Positions 8,276 to 17,878 are shown, counted from the first letter of the stretch. The stretch is 64,000 nucleotides of DNA from JASBTN01 sp965228805 (GCF_965228805.1 NZ_CBDDIE010000003.1:2356001-2420000); one strand, 5' to 3'. Made by a program: numbers and translations. The notes: generated by a model not told the origin, from the sequence alone.

Positions 8276-10338
8276 ATGCGACCAGCGTGATTTTCGACCC
8301 TGCGCTGCCCTGGCCGATCCTGGCCGGTCTGGGGGCGCTGGCGGTGCTCTTGGTGGCGCTTGGCGCCTGGCGTGGGTTGTCGGGCTGGGCGCTGCGCGCG
8401 CTGGCCCTCGCGGGGATACTCTTTGCCCTGGCCGGTCCGTCATTGCAGCAGGAGGAACGCGATCCTCTGACGGATATCCTGTTGGTTTTGCTGGATGAAA
8501 GCGCCTCGCAGCACCTGTCGGATCGAGCGGATCAAACTGCGACAGCCCTCACGGCGGTCGAGGCGCGGGTGGCCGCCACGGAAGGGCTCGAGATGACCCT
8601 GACCCGGGTTGGAGACGGCGAGGGAGATCAGGGCACGCGGCTGGCCTCGGCGCTTTCGCAGGCGCTGGCGGAGCTGCCGCGTGACCGGGTGGCGGGTGTC
8701 GTGGTGATTTCGGACGGGCGCGCGCATGATGTGGAGCTGATGCCGGACAGCCCGGCGCCCGCGCATTTGCTGCTGACCGGGCGGGACACGGATTGGGACC
8801 GCCGCCTGGTGGTCGAAAACGCCCCTGCCTTCGCGATCCTGAACGAGGAGCAGGAGATCTGGCTGCGTATCGAAGATCAGGGCGCAGCGCCCCCGGGCAA
8901 CACCCGCACCACGCTGGAAATCTCGGTAGATGGCGGTGATCCGGTTTATCACGACGTGCCGGTGGGCGAGAGCCTGCGCCTACCCATCGTGCTGACTCAC
9001 GGCGGGCAGAACGTCATCCGTTTCTCGGTCGCCGAACAGCCTGGCGAACTGACTGCACGCAACAATGCCGCCGTGGTGCAGATCAGCGGCGTACGCGACC
9101 GGCTGCGCGTGCTTCTGGTCTCCGGCCAGCCGCATCCGGGCACACGCACCTGGCGTAACCTGTTGAAATCGGATGCTTCTGTTGATCTGGTGCATTTCAC
9201 TATCCTGCGTCCGCCGAACAAGCAGGACGGTGTGCCGGTGAGCGAGCTCAGCCTGATTGCCTTCCCGACGCAGGAGCTGTTCCTGGAAAAGGTCACCGAG
9301 TTCGACCTGATCATCTTCGATCGCTACATGCTGCGCGGCATCCTGCCGGGGCAATACCTGGGGTCGGTGCGGGACTATGTGATGGATGGCGGTGCGGTGC
9401 TGGTGGCGGCTGGGCCGGATTTCGCCACCGCGCAGAGCCTCGCGCGTTCACCCTTGGGGGATATCCTGCCCGCCGCGCCAAGTTCCCATGTGATCGAACG
9501 TGAATTCGCCCCTGAGGTGACCGATCTGGGGGCGCGCCATCCGGTCACCCGCGGGCTTGAAGAATTTGCCCCGCCGGGCGGCTGGGGCCGTTGGCTGCGC
9601 CTTGTCGAACTGGAACCGGGTGCAACCGGCCAGGTCGTCATGCAGGGGCTCGATCGTCCGCTGTTGAGCCTTGATCGGGTGGGCGAGGGGCGCGTGGCCT
9701 TGCTGGGATCCGATCATGCCTGGCTGTGGAGCCGGGGATACGAGGGCGGCGGGCCGCAGCTGGAACTGCTGCGCCGCCTGGCCCATTGGATGATGAAGGA
9801 ACCCGAGCTGGAGGAAGAGGCGTTGAGCGCCCAGGCCGAGGGGCTGCGTTTGGTGGTGACCCGCCGGACCCTGGGCGAGGGCGCGCGGGAGGTCACCGTG
9901 ACCCGCCCCGATGGCGAGGAAGAGCTGTTGCCCCTGACCGAAGAGGCCCCGGGGCTTTATCGTGGCACCTATCTGGCGCCGGAAATGGGGCTTTATCGGT
10001 TGGAAGAGGGCGACCTGACTGCGGTTGCCGCACTTGGCCCGGCTGCCCCGCGCGAATTCGAACAGACCGTGGCGACCGGGGAGTTGCTGGCCCCGGCCTT
10101 GGAGGGTTCGGGCGGCGTAGTGAAACGGTTGGAAGAGGGCATGCCCGCCCTGCGTCCCGTGCGTCCGGGGCGCCCGTCGGCGGGACTGGGGTGGATCGGC
10201 TACACCCCGCGTGAGGCCTATGTGACCACGGCGCTGACGGTCGTGCCCCTGGCCCCGGCCTGGCTGATCCTGCTGGTCCTGGCCGGGTTGGCGATTGCTG
10301 CGTGGCTGTGGGAAGGGCGGAGACGGGTCACCGGTTAG
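8272..10338 (+). CDS. large membrane protein with vWA-like and glutamine-amidotransferase-like periplasmic region
   Basis: 688 residues, 4-bp overlap with the gene before. Two membrane helices at about 8-50, then a degenerate vWA-like stretch (DILLVLLDESASQHL and VAGVVVISDGRAHD), a class-I-amidotransferase-like Rossmann stretch (LRVLLVSGQPHPGTRTW to YVMDGGAVLVAAGPDF) without an evident catalytic Cys, and a C-terminal membrane helix (APAWLILLVLAGLAIAAWLW). It closes the MoxR operon. The layout matches uncharacterised proteins that accompany MoxR-DUF58-DUF4159 units. Confidence 0.8.
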   Translation: MNATSVIFDPALPWPILAGLGALAVLLVALGAWRGLSGWALRALALAGILFALAGPSLQQEERDPLTDILLVLLDESASQHLSDRADQTATALTAVEARVAATEGLEMTLTRVGDGEGDQGTRLASALSQALAELPRDRVAGVVVISDGRAHDVELMPDSPAPAHLLLTGRDTDWDRRLVVENAPAFAILNEEQEIWLRIEDQGAAPPGNTRTTLEISVDGGDPVYHDVPVGESLRLPIVLTHGGQNVIRFSVAEQPGELTARNNAAVVQISGVRDRLRVLLVSGQPHPGTRTWRNLLKSDASVDLVHFTILRPPNKQDGVPVSELSLIAFPTQELFLEKVTEFDLIIFDRYMLRGILPGQYLGSVRDYVMDGGAVLVAAGPDFATAQSLARSPLGDILPAAPSSHVIEREFAPEVTDLGARHPVTRGLEEFAPPGGWGRWLRLVELEPGATGQVVMQGLDRPLLSLDRVGEGRVALLGSDHAWLWSRGYEGGGPQLELLRRLAHWMMKEPELEEEALSAQAEGLRLVVTRRTLGEGAREVTVTRPDGEEELLPLTEEAPGLYRGTYLAPEMGLYRLEEGDLTAVAALGPAAPREFEQTVATGELLAPALEGSGGVVKRLEEGMPALRPVRPGRPSAGLGWIGYTPREAYVTTALTVVPLAPAWLILLVLAGLAIAAWLWEGRRRVTG

Positions 10339-10366
10339 CTTGGTGATCTGGGACCGGTTGCGCGGC

Positions 10367-10708
10367 TTATTCCAGCGGCACAACGTAGACCTGATCGCCC
10401 CAACCATCGCGATTGCAGCGCGCGCGGATGTGCAGGGCCGTGACGCCTTCGGGCACGTCGACAGGCAGCGATCGGGTAAAGGGCTGTTCCTGCACATGAG
10501 GATGGGCCAGGACGCGCAGCCCCAAGACCTCGCCATCCGGCGTGCTGACCTCCCAACCATCCGCATAGTGCTCCCAGCCTGTGTCGGGATGCGACAGGGT
10601 GACATGCAGGCTGCTGCCGCGCAGCTCGGCACCTTCGATGACGGGGAAATCCGCCTGTGCGGGCAGGGTTGACGCGACAAGCAGCGCAAGGGGGCAAAGG
10701 TATTTCAT
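10367..10708 (-). CDS. small secreted protein, unknown function
   Basis: 113 residues beginning with a Sec signal peptide (MKYLCPLALLVASTLPAQA, cleavage before DFPV). The mature part (about 94 residues) is beta-rich: GSSLHVTLSHPDTGWEHYADGWEVSTPDG and HIRARCNRDGWGDQVYVVPLE split around two short strands. No family recognised. The ATG overlaps the stop of the DUF599 membrane gene (ATGA at 10705-10708), so the pair is an operon. Confidence 0.75.
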   Translation of the reverse strand: MKYLCPLALLVASTLPAQADFPVIEGAELRGSSLHVTLSHPDTGWEHYADGWEVSTPDGEVLGLRVLAHPHVQEQPFTRSLPVDVPEGVTALHIRARCNRDGWGDQVYVVPLE

Positions 10709-11403
10709 CCGACATCCTCCAACAGAACTTCCCGCGAGCGCGAGGCGAACTCGCGCCGCCACAGGACAAAGAGCGTGATCAACGTGGCACCGATCAGGGC
10801 AATGGGCCCGGCAAACCAGGCAAGCGCCGCGATTGCGAAATAGACCGACCTGAGCCCACGATTGAAACTGCGCGCGGCGGTGTTGCTGAGCGCACCTGCC
10901 TGACGGGCACGGGGGAGGGCCTGGGCATCCTCAGGGTCATTGGGCACCGAGGCCATGACCACCGCGCAATAGCCAAACAGGCGGTGCGACCAGACGAAGC
11001 TCAGGAAAGCATGGGTCAGAAAGCCGATCACCAGCAGGATGCGCACCTCCCAGACCAGCACCGGCGCCTCGGCCTGGGCCAGATCGGCGGCAACGCCGGA
11101 CAGCCGTTCCGTATTGCCCAGAAGGGCCATGCCACCACCGATCCCGATCATCGAGGCAGAGGCAAAGAAACTGGTGCCCTGGCGCATGTTCGACAGGATC
11201 GAACTGTCGAAGACGCGCGGTTGGCGGGTGACCATCTGCTTCATCCAGTCATGGCGATACTGCGCCACCAGGCGCGAGGTCGACACCCGTCGCGGCGAGG
11301 GGTTCTCGATCCGCCAGCCGATGATCAGCCACCCCAGCAACAGGGCGCAGACAGCCAGGGCATCCAGCGGTGAAAACGGGGCCAATTGGTCAAGGACTTG
11401 CAT
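10705..11403 (-). CDS. DUF599 integral membrane protein
   Basis: 232 residues with four hydrophobic helices (about 14-30, 75-95, 115-140 and 190-215). The pattern fits DUF599: RHDWMKQMVTRQPRVFDSSILSNMRQG, SFFASASMIGIGGGMALLG, then FLSFVWSHRLFGYCAVVMASVPN and NRGLRSVYFAIAALAWFAGP. Function of the family is unknown. It is divergent from glcD and shares an 83-bp intergenic region. Confidence 0.85.
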   Translation of the reverse strand: MQVLDQLAPFSPLDALAVCALLLGWLIIGWRIENPSPRRVSTSRLVAQYRHDWMKQMVTRQPRVFDSSILSNMRQGTSFFASASMIGIGGGMALLGNTERLSGVAADLAQAEAPVLVWEVRILLVIGFLTHAFLSFVWSHRLFGYCAVVMASVPNDPEDAQALPRARQAGALSNTAARSFNRGLRSVYFAIAALAWFAGPIALIGATLITLFVLWRREFASRSREVLLEDVG

Positions 11404-11442
11404 GGAAAAACCCTAGCCGCCCGGGAATGCGCTTGCCAGCGC

Positions 11443-11473
11443 CAATTGGTTGGTTATATTTTCTTACCAATTG
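11443..11473 (+). promoter_or_regulatory. inverted repeat upstream of glcDEF, candidate operator
   Basis: Perfect 8-bp arms CAATTGGT (11443-11450) and ACCAATTG (11466-11473) separated by 15 bp that includes an AT-rich stretch. The second arm ends 13 bp before the glcD ATG. The half-site resembles the TTGGT/ACCAA halves bound by GntR/FadR-type regulators such as GlcC, PdhR and LldR, though the usual spacing is shorter. No regulator gene is in the window. Confidence 0.45.
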
Positions 11474-11486
11474 AAGGGAGGGCGCC

Positions 11487-12917
11487 ATGCAAATGCCGAC
11501 CCCGAACGCCGGGATCATTGCCCGCAAATCGCTTATCGTCGACCGCCTGCAGACACTGCTGCCCGACGGCGCGGTGATCCATGAAGCGCGCGAGACCAAG
11601 GCCTATGAATGCGATGCGCTGACCGCCTATCGCTGTCCGCCGCTCTGCGTGGTGCTGCCGGAGACCACGGATCAGGTGGCCGCTATCATGCGCCTCTGCC
11701 ACGCGGAAGGCATTCCAGTCGTGCCGCGTGGTGCGGGCACCTCGCTGGCCGGGGGCTCGCTGCCCACGGCGGATGCGGTGGTGCTGGGCACCGCGCGGCT
11801 GAACGACGTGCTGGAAACCGACTATGCCAACCGCTTCATCCGGGTCCAGGCCGGGCGTACAAACCTGTCGGTGACCGGCGCGGTCGAGGAAGATGGGTTC
11901 TTCTACGCCCCTGATCCCTCCAGCCAACTGGCCTGCGCCATCGCCGGCAATATCGCGATGAACTCCGGCGGCGCCCATTGCCTGAAATACGGCGTGACCA
12001 CCAACAACCTGATGGGCGTGACCATGGTCATGGCCGATGGTGAGGTGGTCGAGATCGGCGGGCCGCACCTGGACGCACCCGGGCTGGACCTGCTGGGGCT
12101 CATCTGCGGCTCGGAAGGGCAACTAGGGGTGGTCACTGAGGCGACCTTGCGCATCCTCGCCAAGCCCGAGGGCGCGCGGCCGGTACTGATCGGATATGAC
12201 TCGAACGAGGTGGCCGGGCGCTGCGTGTCCGACATCATCAAATCCGGCATCCTGCCCGTGGCGATCGAATTCATGGATCGCCCGGTGATCCGCGCGACCG
12301 AGGCTTTCGTCGGCGCGGGATACCCCGATTGCGAGGCGTTGCTGATCATCGAGGTCGAGGGTTCCGAGGCGGAAATCCAGGACCAGCTGTCCCGCATCAT
12401 CGAGATCGCACGGCGCCATGACCCGGTCGAGCTGCGCGAAAGCAGCTCGGAAGAGGAAAGTACCGCGATCTGGCTGGGGCGCAAATCGGCCTTCGGCGCG
12501 ATGGGGCGGATCAATGACTACATGTGCCTCGATGGTACGATCCCCGTGTCCGAATTGCCCCGTGTGCTGACCCGGATCGAGGAGCTGTCGGCGGGCTACG
12601 GGCTGGATGTCGGCAACGTCTTTCACGCGGGCGACGGCAATATGCACCCGCTGATCCTGTTCGATGCCAACAAGCCCGGGGACCTGGAAAAATGCGAGGC
12701 GCTGGGCGCGGATATCCTGCGGCTCTGTGTCGAGGTCGGCGGTTGCCTGACCGGCGAACACGGGGTGGGCGTGGAGAAACGCGACCTGATGGGGGCGCAA
12801 TACACGGCTGATGATCTGGAGATCCAAATGGCGGTGAAGGATGTGTTCGACCCGAAATGGCTGTTGAACCCGGCCAAGGTCTTTCCCCTGGACGTGACGG
12901 AAGGACGCCGCAAATGA
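11487..12917 (+). CDS. glcD: glycolate oxidase subunit GlcD (FAD-linked)
   Basis: 476 residues, near the usual GlcD length. FAD-binding PCMH signatures are present: CVVLPETTDQVAAIMRLC, VVPRGAGTSLAGG and the SSQLACAIAGNIAMNSGG segment. The C-terminal FAD-oxidase domain has NVFHAGDGNMHPLI and GEHGVGVEKRDLM. It oxidises glycolate to glyoxylate together with GlcE and GlcF at the membrane. A strong SD (GAAGGGAGG) precedes the ATG. glcE overlaps its stop by 4 bp. Confidence 0.95.
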   Translation: MQMPTPNAGIIARKSLIVDRLQTLLPDGAVIHEARETKAYECDALTAYRCPPLCVVLPETTDQVAAIMRLCHAEGIPVVPRGAGTSLAGGSLPTADAVVLGTARLNDVLETDYANRFIRVQAGRTNLSVTGAVEEDGFFYAPDPSSQLACAIAGNIAMNSGGAHCLKYGVTTNNLMGVTMVMADGEVVEIGGPHLDAPGLDLLGLICGSEGQLGVVTEATLRILAKPEGARPVLIGYDSNEVAGRCVSDIIKSGILPVAIEFMDRPVIRATEAFVGAGYPDCEALLIIEVEGSEAEIQDQLSRIIEIARRHDPVELRESSSEEESTAIWLGRKSAFGAMGRINDYMCLDGTIPVSELPRVLTRIEELSAGYGLDVGNVFHAGDGNMHPLILFDANKPGDLEKCEALGADILRLCVEVGGCLTGEHGVGVEKRDLMGAQYTADDLEIQMAVKDVFDPKWLLNPAKVFPLDVTEGRRK

Positions 12918-14077
12918 GCGCTCAGTTGATCCCCGAAACCGAACAGGATCTGGCGGAAGCGATCCGAGCCGCCGCGCGCCCGTTGCGCATTCGCGGCGGG
13001 GGCACCCGGGACATCGGCCAGGATGTGCCGGGAGAGCCGCTGTCCACCGCCGCTTTGACCGGCGTTAACCTTTATGAACCCGGTGCGCTGACCCTGGTCG
13101 CCCACGCGGGTACGCCGCTTGCCGAGATCGAGGCGCTGCTGGCGTCGGAAGGCCAGCGCCTGCCGTTCGAGCCGATGGATCACCGGGGCCTCTTGGGCAC
13201 CACCGGCACGCCGACCATTGGCGGGGTGGTGGCGGCCAATGTCTCCGGCTCCCGGCGCATCCAGGTGGGGGCGGCGCGGGATTTCACCCTTGGGGTGCGT
13301 TTCGTCGACGGCACCGGCACCGTGCTGAAGAACGGCGGGCGGGTGATGAAGAATGTGACCGGCTATGACCTGGTCAAGCTGATGGCGGGCAGCTGGGGCA
13401 CGCTGGGCGTCATGTCCGAAGTCTCACTGAAAGTTGGGGCGATCCCGGAAACGGAAGCCACGCTGGTTGCACGTGGGCTGGATGTGGCGCAGGCGGTCAC
13501 GGCGCTGTCGGCGGCCCTGGGCTCGCCCTTTGATGTCTCCGGTGCCGCGCATCTGGATGCCGCCGCGGGTGGCGGGGAAGGCGAGACGCGCATTCGTATC
13601 GAAGGGCTTGCGGGGTCGGTTGCCTATCGAGCCGGGCGCCTGCGCGAAGATATCTGCGCGGGCTGGGATCTGATTGAAGGGGACGCCAGCGCTCCCCTGT
13701 GGAAGCAGGTCCGTGACGTTGAACCCTTCCATGGCAAACCCGGGCATGTCTGGCGCTATTCGGTCAAGCCCTCGGATGCGCCCGCGCTGAGCAACTGGAT
13801 TGCTCTTGAGCGCCCCGGGGCCGAGTTTGTCTATGACTGGGGCGGCGGTCTGGTCTGGGCCCTTGTCGCCCCGGGCGGCGACCTGCGCCCGGATGCGCAC
13901 AACCTGGGCGAAGAAGCGATCCCCGGCCATGCCACCCTGGTTCGTGCGGATAGTCAGAGCCGGTTTGAACTTATCGTTTTCGAACCTCCTAAGCGGGTAG
14001 AAGAGCAGATTATCGAAGGTTTGTTACAGAAATTCGATCCTCGGCGCATTCTGAACCACCAGTTAATGGGCATGTGA
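12914..14077 (+). CDS. glcE: glycolate oxidase subunit GlcE (FAD-binding)
   Basis: 387 residues from the ATG at 12914, which overlaps the glcD TGA; a GTG at 12857 in the same frame would lie inside glcD and is less likely. Motifs: LRIRGGGTRDIG, then GTTGTPTIGGVVAANVSGSRR and GGRVMKNVTGYDLVKLMAGSWGTLG, the FAD-binding half-domain of GlcE. It lacks the C-terminal oxidase domain of GlcD, as expected. Middle gene of glcDEF. Confidence 0.93.
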   Translation: MSAQLIPETEQDLAEAIRAAARPLRIRGGGTRDIGQDVPGEPLSTAALTGVNLYEPGALTLVAHAGTPLAEIEALLASEGQRLPFEPMDHRGLLGTTGTPTIGGVVAANVSGSRRIQVGAARDFTLGVRFVDGTGTVLKNGGRVMKNVTGYDLVKLMAGSWGTLGVMSEVSLKVGAIPETEATLVARGLDVAQAVTALSAALGSPFDVSGAAHLDAAAGGGEGETRIRIEGLAGSVAYRAGRLREDICAGWDLIEGDASAPLWKQVRDVEPFHGKPGHVWRYSVKPSDAPALSNWIALERPGAEFVYDWGGGLVWALVAPGGDLRPDAHNLGEEAIPGHATLVRADSQSRFELIVFEPPKRVEEQIIEGLLQKFDPRRILNHQLMGM

Positions 14078-14078
14078 C

Positions 14079-15359
14079 ATGCAGACCTCGTTCACCCCTG
14101 AACAGCTGGAAGACCCCGGCCTGGCCCGCGCGAACGAGATCCTGCGCTCCTGTGTGCATTGTGGTTTCTGTACCGCGACCTGCCCGAGCTACCAGGTGCT
14201 GGGCGACGAGTTGGACAGTCCGCGCGGCCGCATCTACCTGATCAAGGACATGTTGGAGAGCGGGAGGGACGCGGATGAAGAGGTGGTCAAACACATCGAC
14301 CGCTGCCTGTCCTGCCTGGCCTGCATGACCACCTGCCCCTCGGGCGTGCATTACATGCACCTGGTGGATCACGCGCGCGAACATATTGAAAAGACGTACA
14401 AACGCCCGCTGATGGATCGGCTCCTGCGCTGGACGCTCGCGCTGATCATTCCCCATCCGGGGCGCTTCCGCTTTGCGCTTCTGGGCGCCAAGATCGGCAA
14501 GCCCTTCCGCCGCTTCGTGCCGGATGCTCGGCTGCGCGCCATGCTCGCCATGGCGCCCGCACAGATCCCGGCGGTCAGCCGCAATGATGACCCGCAGGTA
14601 TTTCCGGCCAAGGGCGCGCGCAAGAAACGCGTTGCGCTTCTGACCGGTTGTGCGCAGAAGGCGCTGGACACCGATATCAACGACGCAACGATCCGCCTTC
14701 TGACCCGGCTGGGCTGCGAGGTGGTGGTGGCCAGGGGCATGGGCTGTTGCGGCGCGCTGACCCATCACATGGGCAAGACCGGCGAAAGCCACGCCTCGGC
14801 CGCCGCCAATATCCGCGCCTGGATGGCCGAGGATCGCGGCGAGGGGCTGGATGCGGTGGTCATCAACACGTCGGGCTGCGGCACGACGGTGAAGGATTAT
14901 GGCTATATGTTCCAGGACGATCCCATGGCCAAGGAGGCCGCGCGGATCAGCGAATTGGCAAAGGATATCAGTGAGGTACTGGTTGATCTTGATCTGCCGA
15001 TTGGCGAGATGCCCCAGCGCGTCGCCTATCACGCCGCCTGTTCGCTGCAACACGGGCAACAGATCAAGAGCCACCCGAAAACCCTGCTGAAACGCGCAGG
15101 TTTCGAGGTGGTGGAACCCGCCGACAGCCACCTCTGCTGTGGTTCGGCGGGCACTTATAACCTGATGCAGCCGGAAATCAGCGCGGAGCTGAAGGCCCGC
15201 AAAGTGCGTACGATCGAAGCCAAACAGCCTGACATCATCGCCGCCGGAAACATCGGCTGCATGGTTCAGATCGGTGGCGGGACCGAGGTGCCGGTGGTGC
15301 ATACGGTCGAGCTGCTGGATTGGGCCACGGGCGGGCCGAAACCACGCAAGCTGGGCTGA
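14079..15359 (+). CDS. glcF: glycolate oxidase iron-sulfur subunit GlcF
   Basis: 426 residues. Two [4Fe-4S] motifs near the N-terminus (CVHCGFCTATCPSY and CLSCLACMTTCPSG) and two CCG domains (GMGCCGALTHHMG and, near the C-terminus, LCCGSAGTYNL). This subunit passes electrons from the GlcDE flavins to the quinone pool. Starts 1 bp after the glcE stop. Confidence 0.95.
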   Translation: MQTSFTPEQLEDPGLARANEILRSCVHCGFCTATCPSYQVLGDELDSPRGRIYLIKDMLESGRDADEEVVKHIDRCLSCLACMTTCPSGVHYMHLVDHAREHIEKTYKRPLMDRLLRWTLALIIPHPGRFRFALLGAKIGKPFRRFVPDARLRAMLAMAPAQIPAVSRNDDPQVFPAKGARKKRVALLTGCAQKALDTDINDATIRLLTRLGCEVVVARGMGCCGALTHHMGKTGESHASAAANIRAWMAEDRGEGLDAVVINTSGCGTTVKDYGYMFQDDPMAKEAARISELAKDISEVLVDLDLPIGEMPQRVAYHAACSLQHGQQIKSHPKTLLKRAGFEVVEPADSHLCCGSAGTYNLMQPEISAELKARKVRTIEAKQPDIIAAGNIGCMVQIGGGTEVPVVHTVELLDWATGGPKPRKLG

Positions 15360-15485
15360 CCTCGCGTCCGCCTGTGGCGTGCGGGCAACGCGCGCCCATA
15401 CAATCCGATTGGGGCAGGTCCGACACGATCCTGCCCCATTCTTGCCCCATTTCGCTGCGATACCCGTCTGAACAAGGACGGGCAT

Positions 15486-16304
15486 ATGCGAAAACTGTTG
15501 GCTTTTCTGGTGCTTGGCCTGGGTTTTTCAACCCCTCTCGGGGCCTCGGATCCCACGCCTTTGCGCAGTCTGATCACCGGCGACGACAGCCGCGGCTGGG
15601 AGGCCGTGGGCCGTCTGAACATGGGCGGCGACAGCTTCTGCACCGGCGCGCTGATTGCCGACAACCTGGTTTTGACCGCCGGGCATTGCCTGTTCGACAA
15701 GGACACGGGGCGCCGCTACGAAGCCGGTGAGATCGAGTTTCTGGCCGGGTGGCGCAATGGCCGTGCCTCGGCCTATCGCGGCGCGCGCCGGGCGTTGGTG
15801 CATCCGGATTTTGACTTCTCGGGCCTCGACAAGGCACAACGGGTGGCTCATGATTTGGCCCTGATCGAGCTTGACCGGCCGATCCGCAACACCTCGGTTA
15901 CCCCGTTCAACACCGCGCATCGCCCGCGCAAGGGGGCGGAGGTGGGCGTGGTGTCCTACGCATATGACCGCGCCGAAAGCCCGGCATTGCAGGAGATGTG
16001 CCATGTGCTGGCGCGACAGTCGGGCACTCTGGTCCTGTCATGCGAGGTTGATTTCGGCAGCTCTGGCGCGCCGATCTTCATCCAGCAGGATGGCGAGGCG
16101 CGCATCGTTTCGGTCGTATCGGCCAAGGCATATGTCGAAGAGACTCGAGTCAGCCTGGGCACCAGCCTGGAGAAACCCTTGCAAGAGCTGATGGCGCAGC
16201 TGGAAGAAAGCGATGGGGTCTTTACCCGTGTTGAACCGACTGCGCGGCGCATCGACCTGGGCGGTGGGCTGCACAGTTCGGGTGCGAAATTTGTCCGACC
16301 CTGA
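15486..16304 (+). CDS. secreted trypsin-like serine protease (S1 family)
   Basis: 272 residues with a Sec signal peptide (MRKLLAFLVLGLGFSTPLGA). The S1 catalytic triad is visible: His in LTAGHCLF, Asp in AHDLALIELD and Ser in DFGSSGAPIF (GxSGxP type). Glu replaces the common GNSGGP Gly context, as seen in V8/glutamyl-endopeptidase-like bacterial S1 proteases. It should act in the periplasm or outside the cell. Stands alone behind glcF with a 126-bp gap. Confidence 0.85.
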   Translation: MRKLLAFLVLGLGFSTPLGASDPTPLRSLITGDDSRGWEAVGRLNMGGDSFCTGALIADNLVLTAGHCLFDKDTGRRYEAGEIEFLAGWRNGRASAYRGARRALVHPDFDFSGLDKAQRVAHDLALIELDRPIRNTSVTPFNTAHRPRKGAEVGVVSYAYDRAESPALQEMCHVLARQSGTLVLSCEVDFGSSGAPIFIQQDGEARIVSVVSAKAYVEETRVSLGTSLEKPLQELMAQLEESDGVFTRVEPTARRIDLGGGLHSSGAKFVRP

Positions 16305-16425
16305 GGGTCTTGAACCCGGAAAAATCCTTCATACCTGACTGTCACGGGCGCCGCCGAGCGGGCCCGGTTTCAACCCGCCTGTCCCATGGGGAAGGCAACC
16401 ACACAGTCGCTCAATGGAGGACACC

Positions 16426-16878
16426 ATGCGCAATTTCGACCTTTCGCCCCTTTACCGTGCCACCGTCGGTTTCGATCAGATCGCAGACCTGATGGACCGG
16501 GTGCTGACCAATGACGTCAGCCGCGAAAGCTACCCCCCGTACAATATCGAGAAAACCGGTGAAGACGCCTGGCGCATTTCCGTCGCCGTGGCCGGGTTCA
16601 CCGAAGATGAGCTCAATGTCGAGGTCAAGCAGAACGCGCTCTTCGTGTCGGCCAAGAAGGCCGGCGACGACGAACGCACCTACCTGCATCGCGGCATCGC
16701 CACCCGTGCTTTTGAACGCCGCTTCCACATGGCCGACCATGTGCGCGTGACCGGCGCGGTGCATGAGAACGGCATGCTGCATATCGATCTGACCCGCGAA
16801 GTGCCCGAGGCGCTGAAGCCGCGCCGGATCGAGATCGCCCGCGCGGGCGATGTCGAGGCCAAGGTGATCGAGGCCTGA
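16426..16878 (+). CDS. small heat-shock protein, Hsp20/IbpA family
   Basis: 150 residues from the ATG at 16426; an ATG at 16414 coincides with the GGAGG Shine-Dalgarno and is rejected. The alpha-crystallin domain is clear (YNIEKTGEDAWRISVAVAGF, ELNVEVKQNALFVSAKK, RGIATRAFERRFHMAD and GMLHIDLTREVPEALKPRRI). These are ATP-independent holdase chaperones. A CTTGAA hexamer at 16309-16314 followed about 14 bp later by TCATAC could be a sigma-32-type promoter, but the match is weak. Confidence 0.92.
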   Translation: MRNFDLSPLYRATVGFDQIADLMDRVLTNDVSRESYPPYNIEKTGEDAWRISVAVAGFTEDELNVEVKQNALFVSAKKAGDDERTYLHRGIATRAFERRFHMADHVRVTGAVHENGMLHIDLTREVPEALKPRRIEIARAGDVEAKVIEA

Positions 16879-16903
16879 TCCACCTTTCCCTCCCGAAGGT
16901 GTC

Positions 16904-16935
16904 GGCGCGTGGGACCTCCCCCCACGCGCCTTATT
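16904..16935. terminator. bidirectional terminator between hsp20 and the DMT transporter
   Basis: Perfect 10-bp stem ggcgcgtggg (16904-16913) / cccacgcgcc (16921-16930) followed by TTATT on the + strand. Lies between convergent genes. Confidence 0.75.
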
Positions 16936-16951
16936 CGTGTCAGGCGGCCCC

Positions 16952-17821
16952 TCAAGCAGGCTGTGCCGTGCGGCTCTCCTGGTTCAAGAGGTAGAGGCTC
17001 GCCCCCAGGATCACCGCCGTGCCCAGCCACATCGACCCGGTGGGCGCAAAGCCGTAGGCGGCAAAGCCCAGGGCCACGTTCAGCGGCAGTTTCAGGTGGT
17101 CGAAGGGCTGCAAAAACGCCGCATCCGCCAGCGAATAGGCGCGCACCAGAACATGTTGCGCGAGCGCCGTCAGCAGACCGGCCCCGACCACGTACCAGAT
17201 CGCCGATTGCGGCAGGGCGAAGCCGGTGCCCGCCGCCAGGGCGAAGTTGATAGGCGAGAGCAGGATCAGCAGGTAGATCGTCACCGTTTCCGGTCCGTCA
17301 TCACGGGTCAGGTGTTTGGTCACGACCGACGATGCCGCCCAGAACGCGGCCGCCGCGACCGGCAGTAGCGCCGTCAGCTGGAACCGGTCCGACCAGGGTT
17401 CAAGGATGATGGCCCCGCCCACGATGCCCAAAACGACCGCGCCCCAGCGTTGTGGGGTGACATGTTCACCCAGCAGAAGCCCGGCGCCACTGGTGACGAA
17501 GAAGGGCGAAAGCATGATCAGCGCGATGGCCTGCCAGATTGGCACATGCGCCAGCCCCCAGACCCAGAGCTGAACGCCCACGGCAGCCAGTGCCACGCGC
17601 AACACGTGAAGCCCCGCCTGGTTGGTGTGCAGAACTGCCAGCCGGTGGCGGTGGATCCAGGGAATGTAGAACCCGAGGGCAATGAGATATTGCCAGAAGG
17701 TGACCGCCGGGGAGCTGGCCCCGTGCAGCATTGTGGCCGTCTGCAGCGCGGTATTAACCAGCGCGAAGGCGGCGCCCGCGGCGACCATCAGGACCGCGGC
17801 GAAAAGTGGTTTGCGAGTCAT
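16952..17821 (-). CDS. ribN: DMT/EamA-family transporter, probable riboflavin importer RibN
   Basis: 289 residues with about ten membrane helices and two EamA repeats (first VNTALQTATMLHGASSPAVTFWQYLIALGF, second FWAASSVVTKHLTRDDGPETV split by loops). The start at 17821 has AAAGGA 10 nt upstream; longer readings run into the riboswitch. It lies directly behind an FMN riboswitch, the same arrangement described for RibN riboflavin transporters of Rhizobium and relatives. The family is drug/metabolite transporter; riboflavin specificity is inferred from the riboswitch, not from residues. Confidence 0.8.
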   Translation of the reverse strand: MTRKPLFAAVLMVAAGAAFALVNTALQTATMLHGASSPAVTFWQYLIALGFYIPWIHRHRLAVLHTNQAGLHVLRVALAAVGVQLWVWGLAHVPIWQAIALIMLSPFFVTSGAGLLLGEHVTPQRWGAVVLGIVGGAIILEPWSDRFQLTALLPVAAAAFWAASSVVTKHLTRDDGPETVTIYLLILLSPINFALAAGTGFALPQSAIWYVVGAGLLTALAQHVLVRAYSLADAAFLQPFDHLKLPLNVALGFAAYGFAPTGSMWLGTAVILGASLYLLNQESRTAQPA

Positions 17822-17878
17822 GGCGTATCTGTCCTTTCTGTCTTTACGCACGTGACTCAAGGCAGACAGGACAAGACA

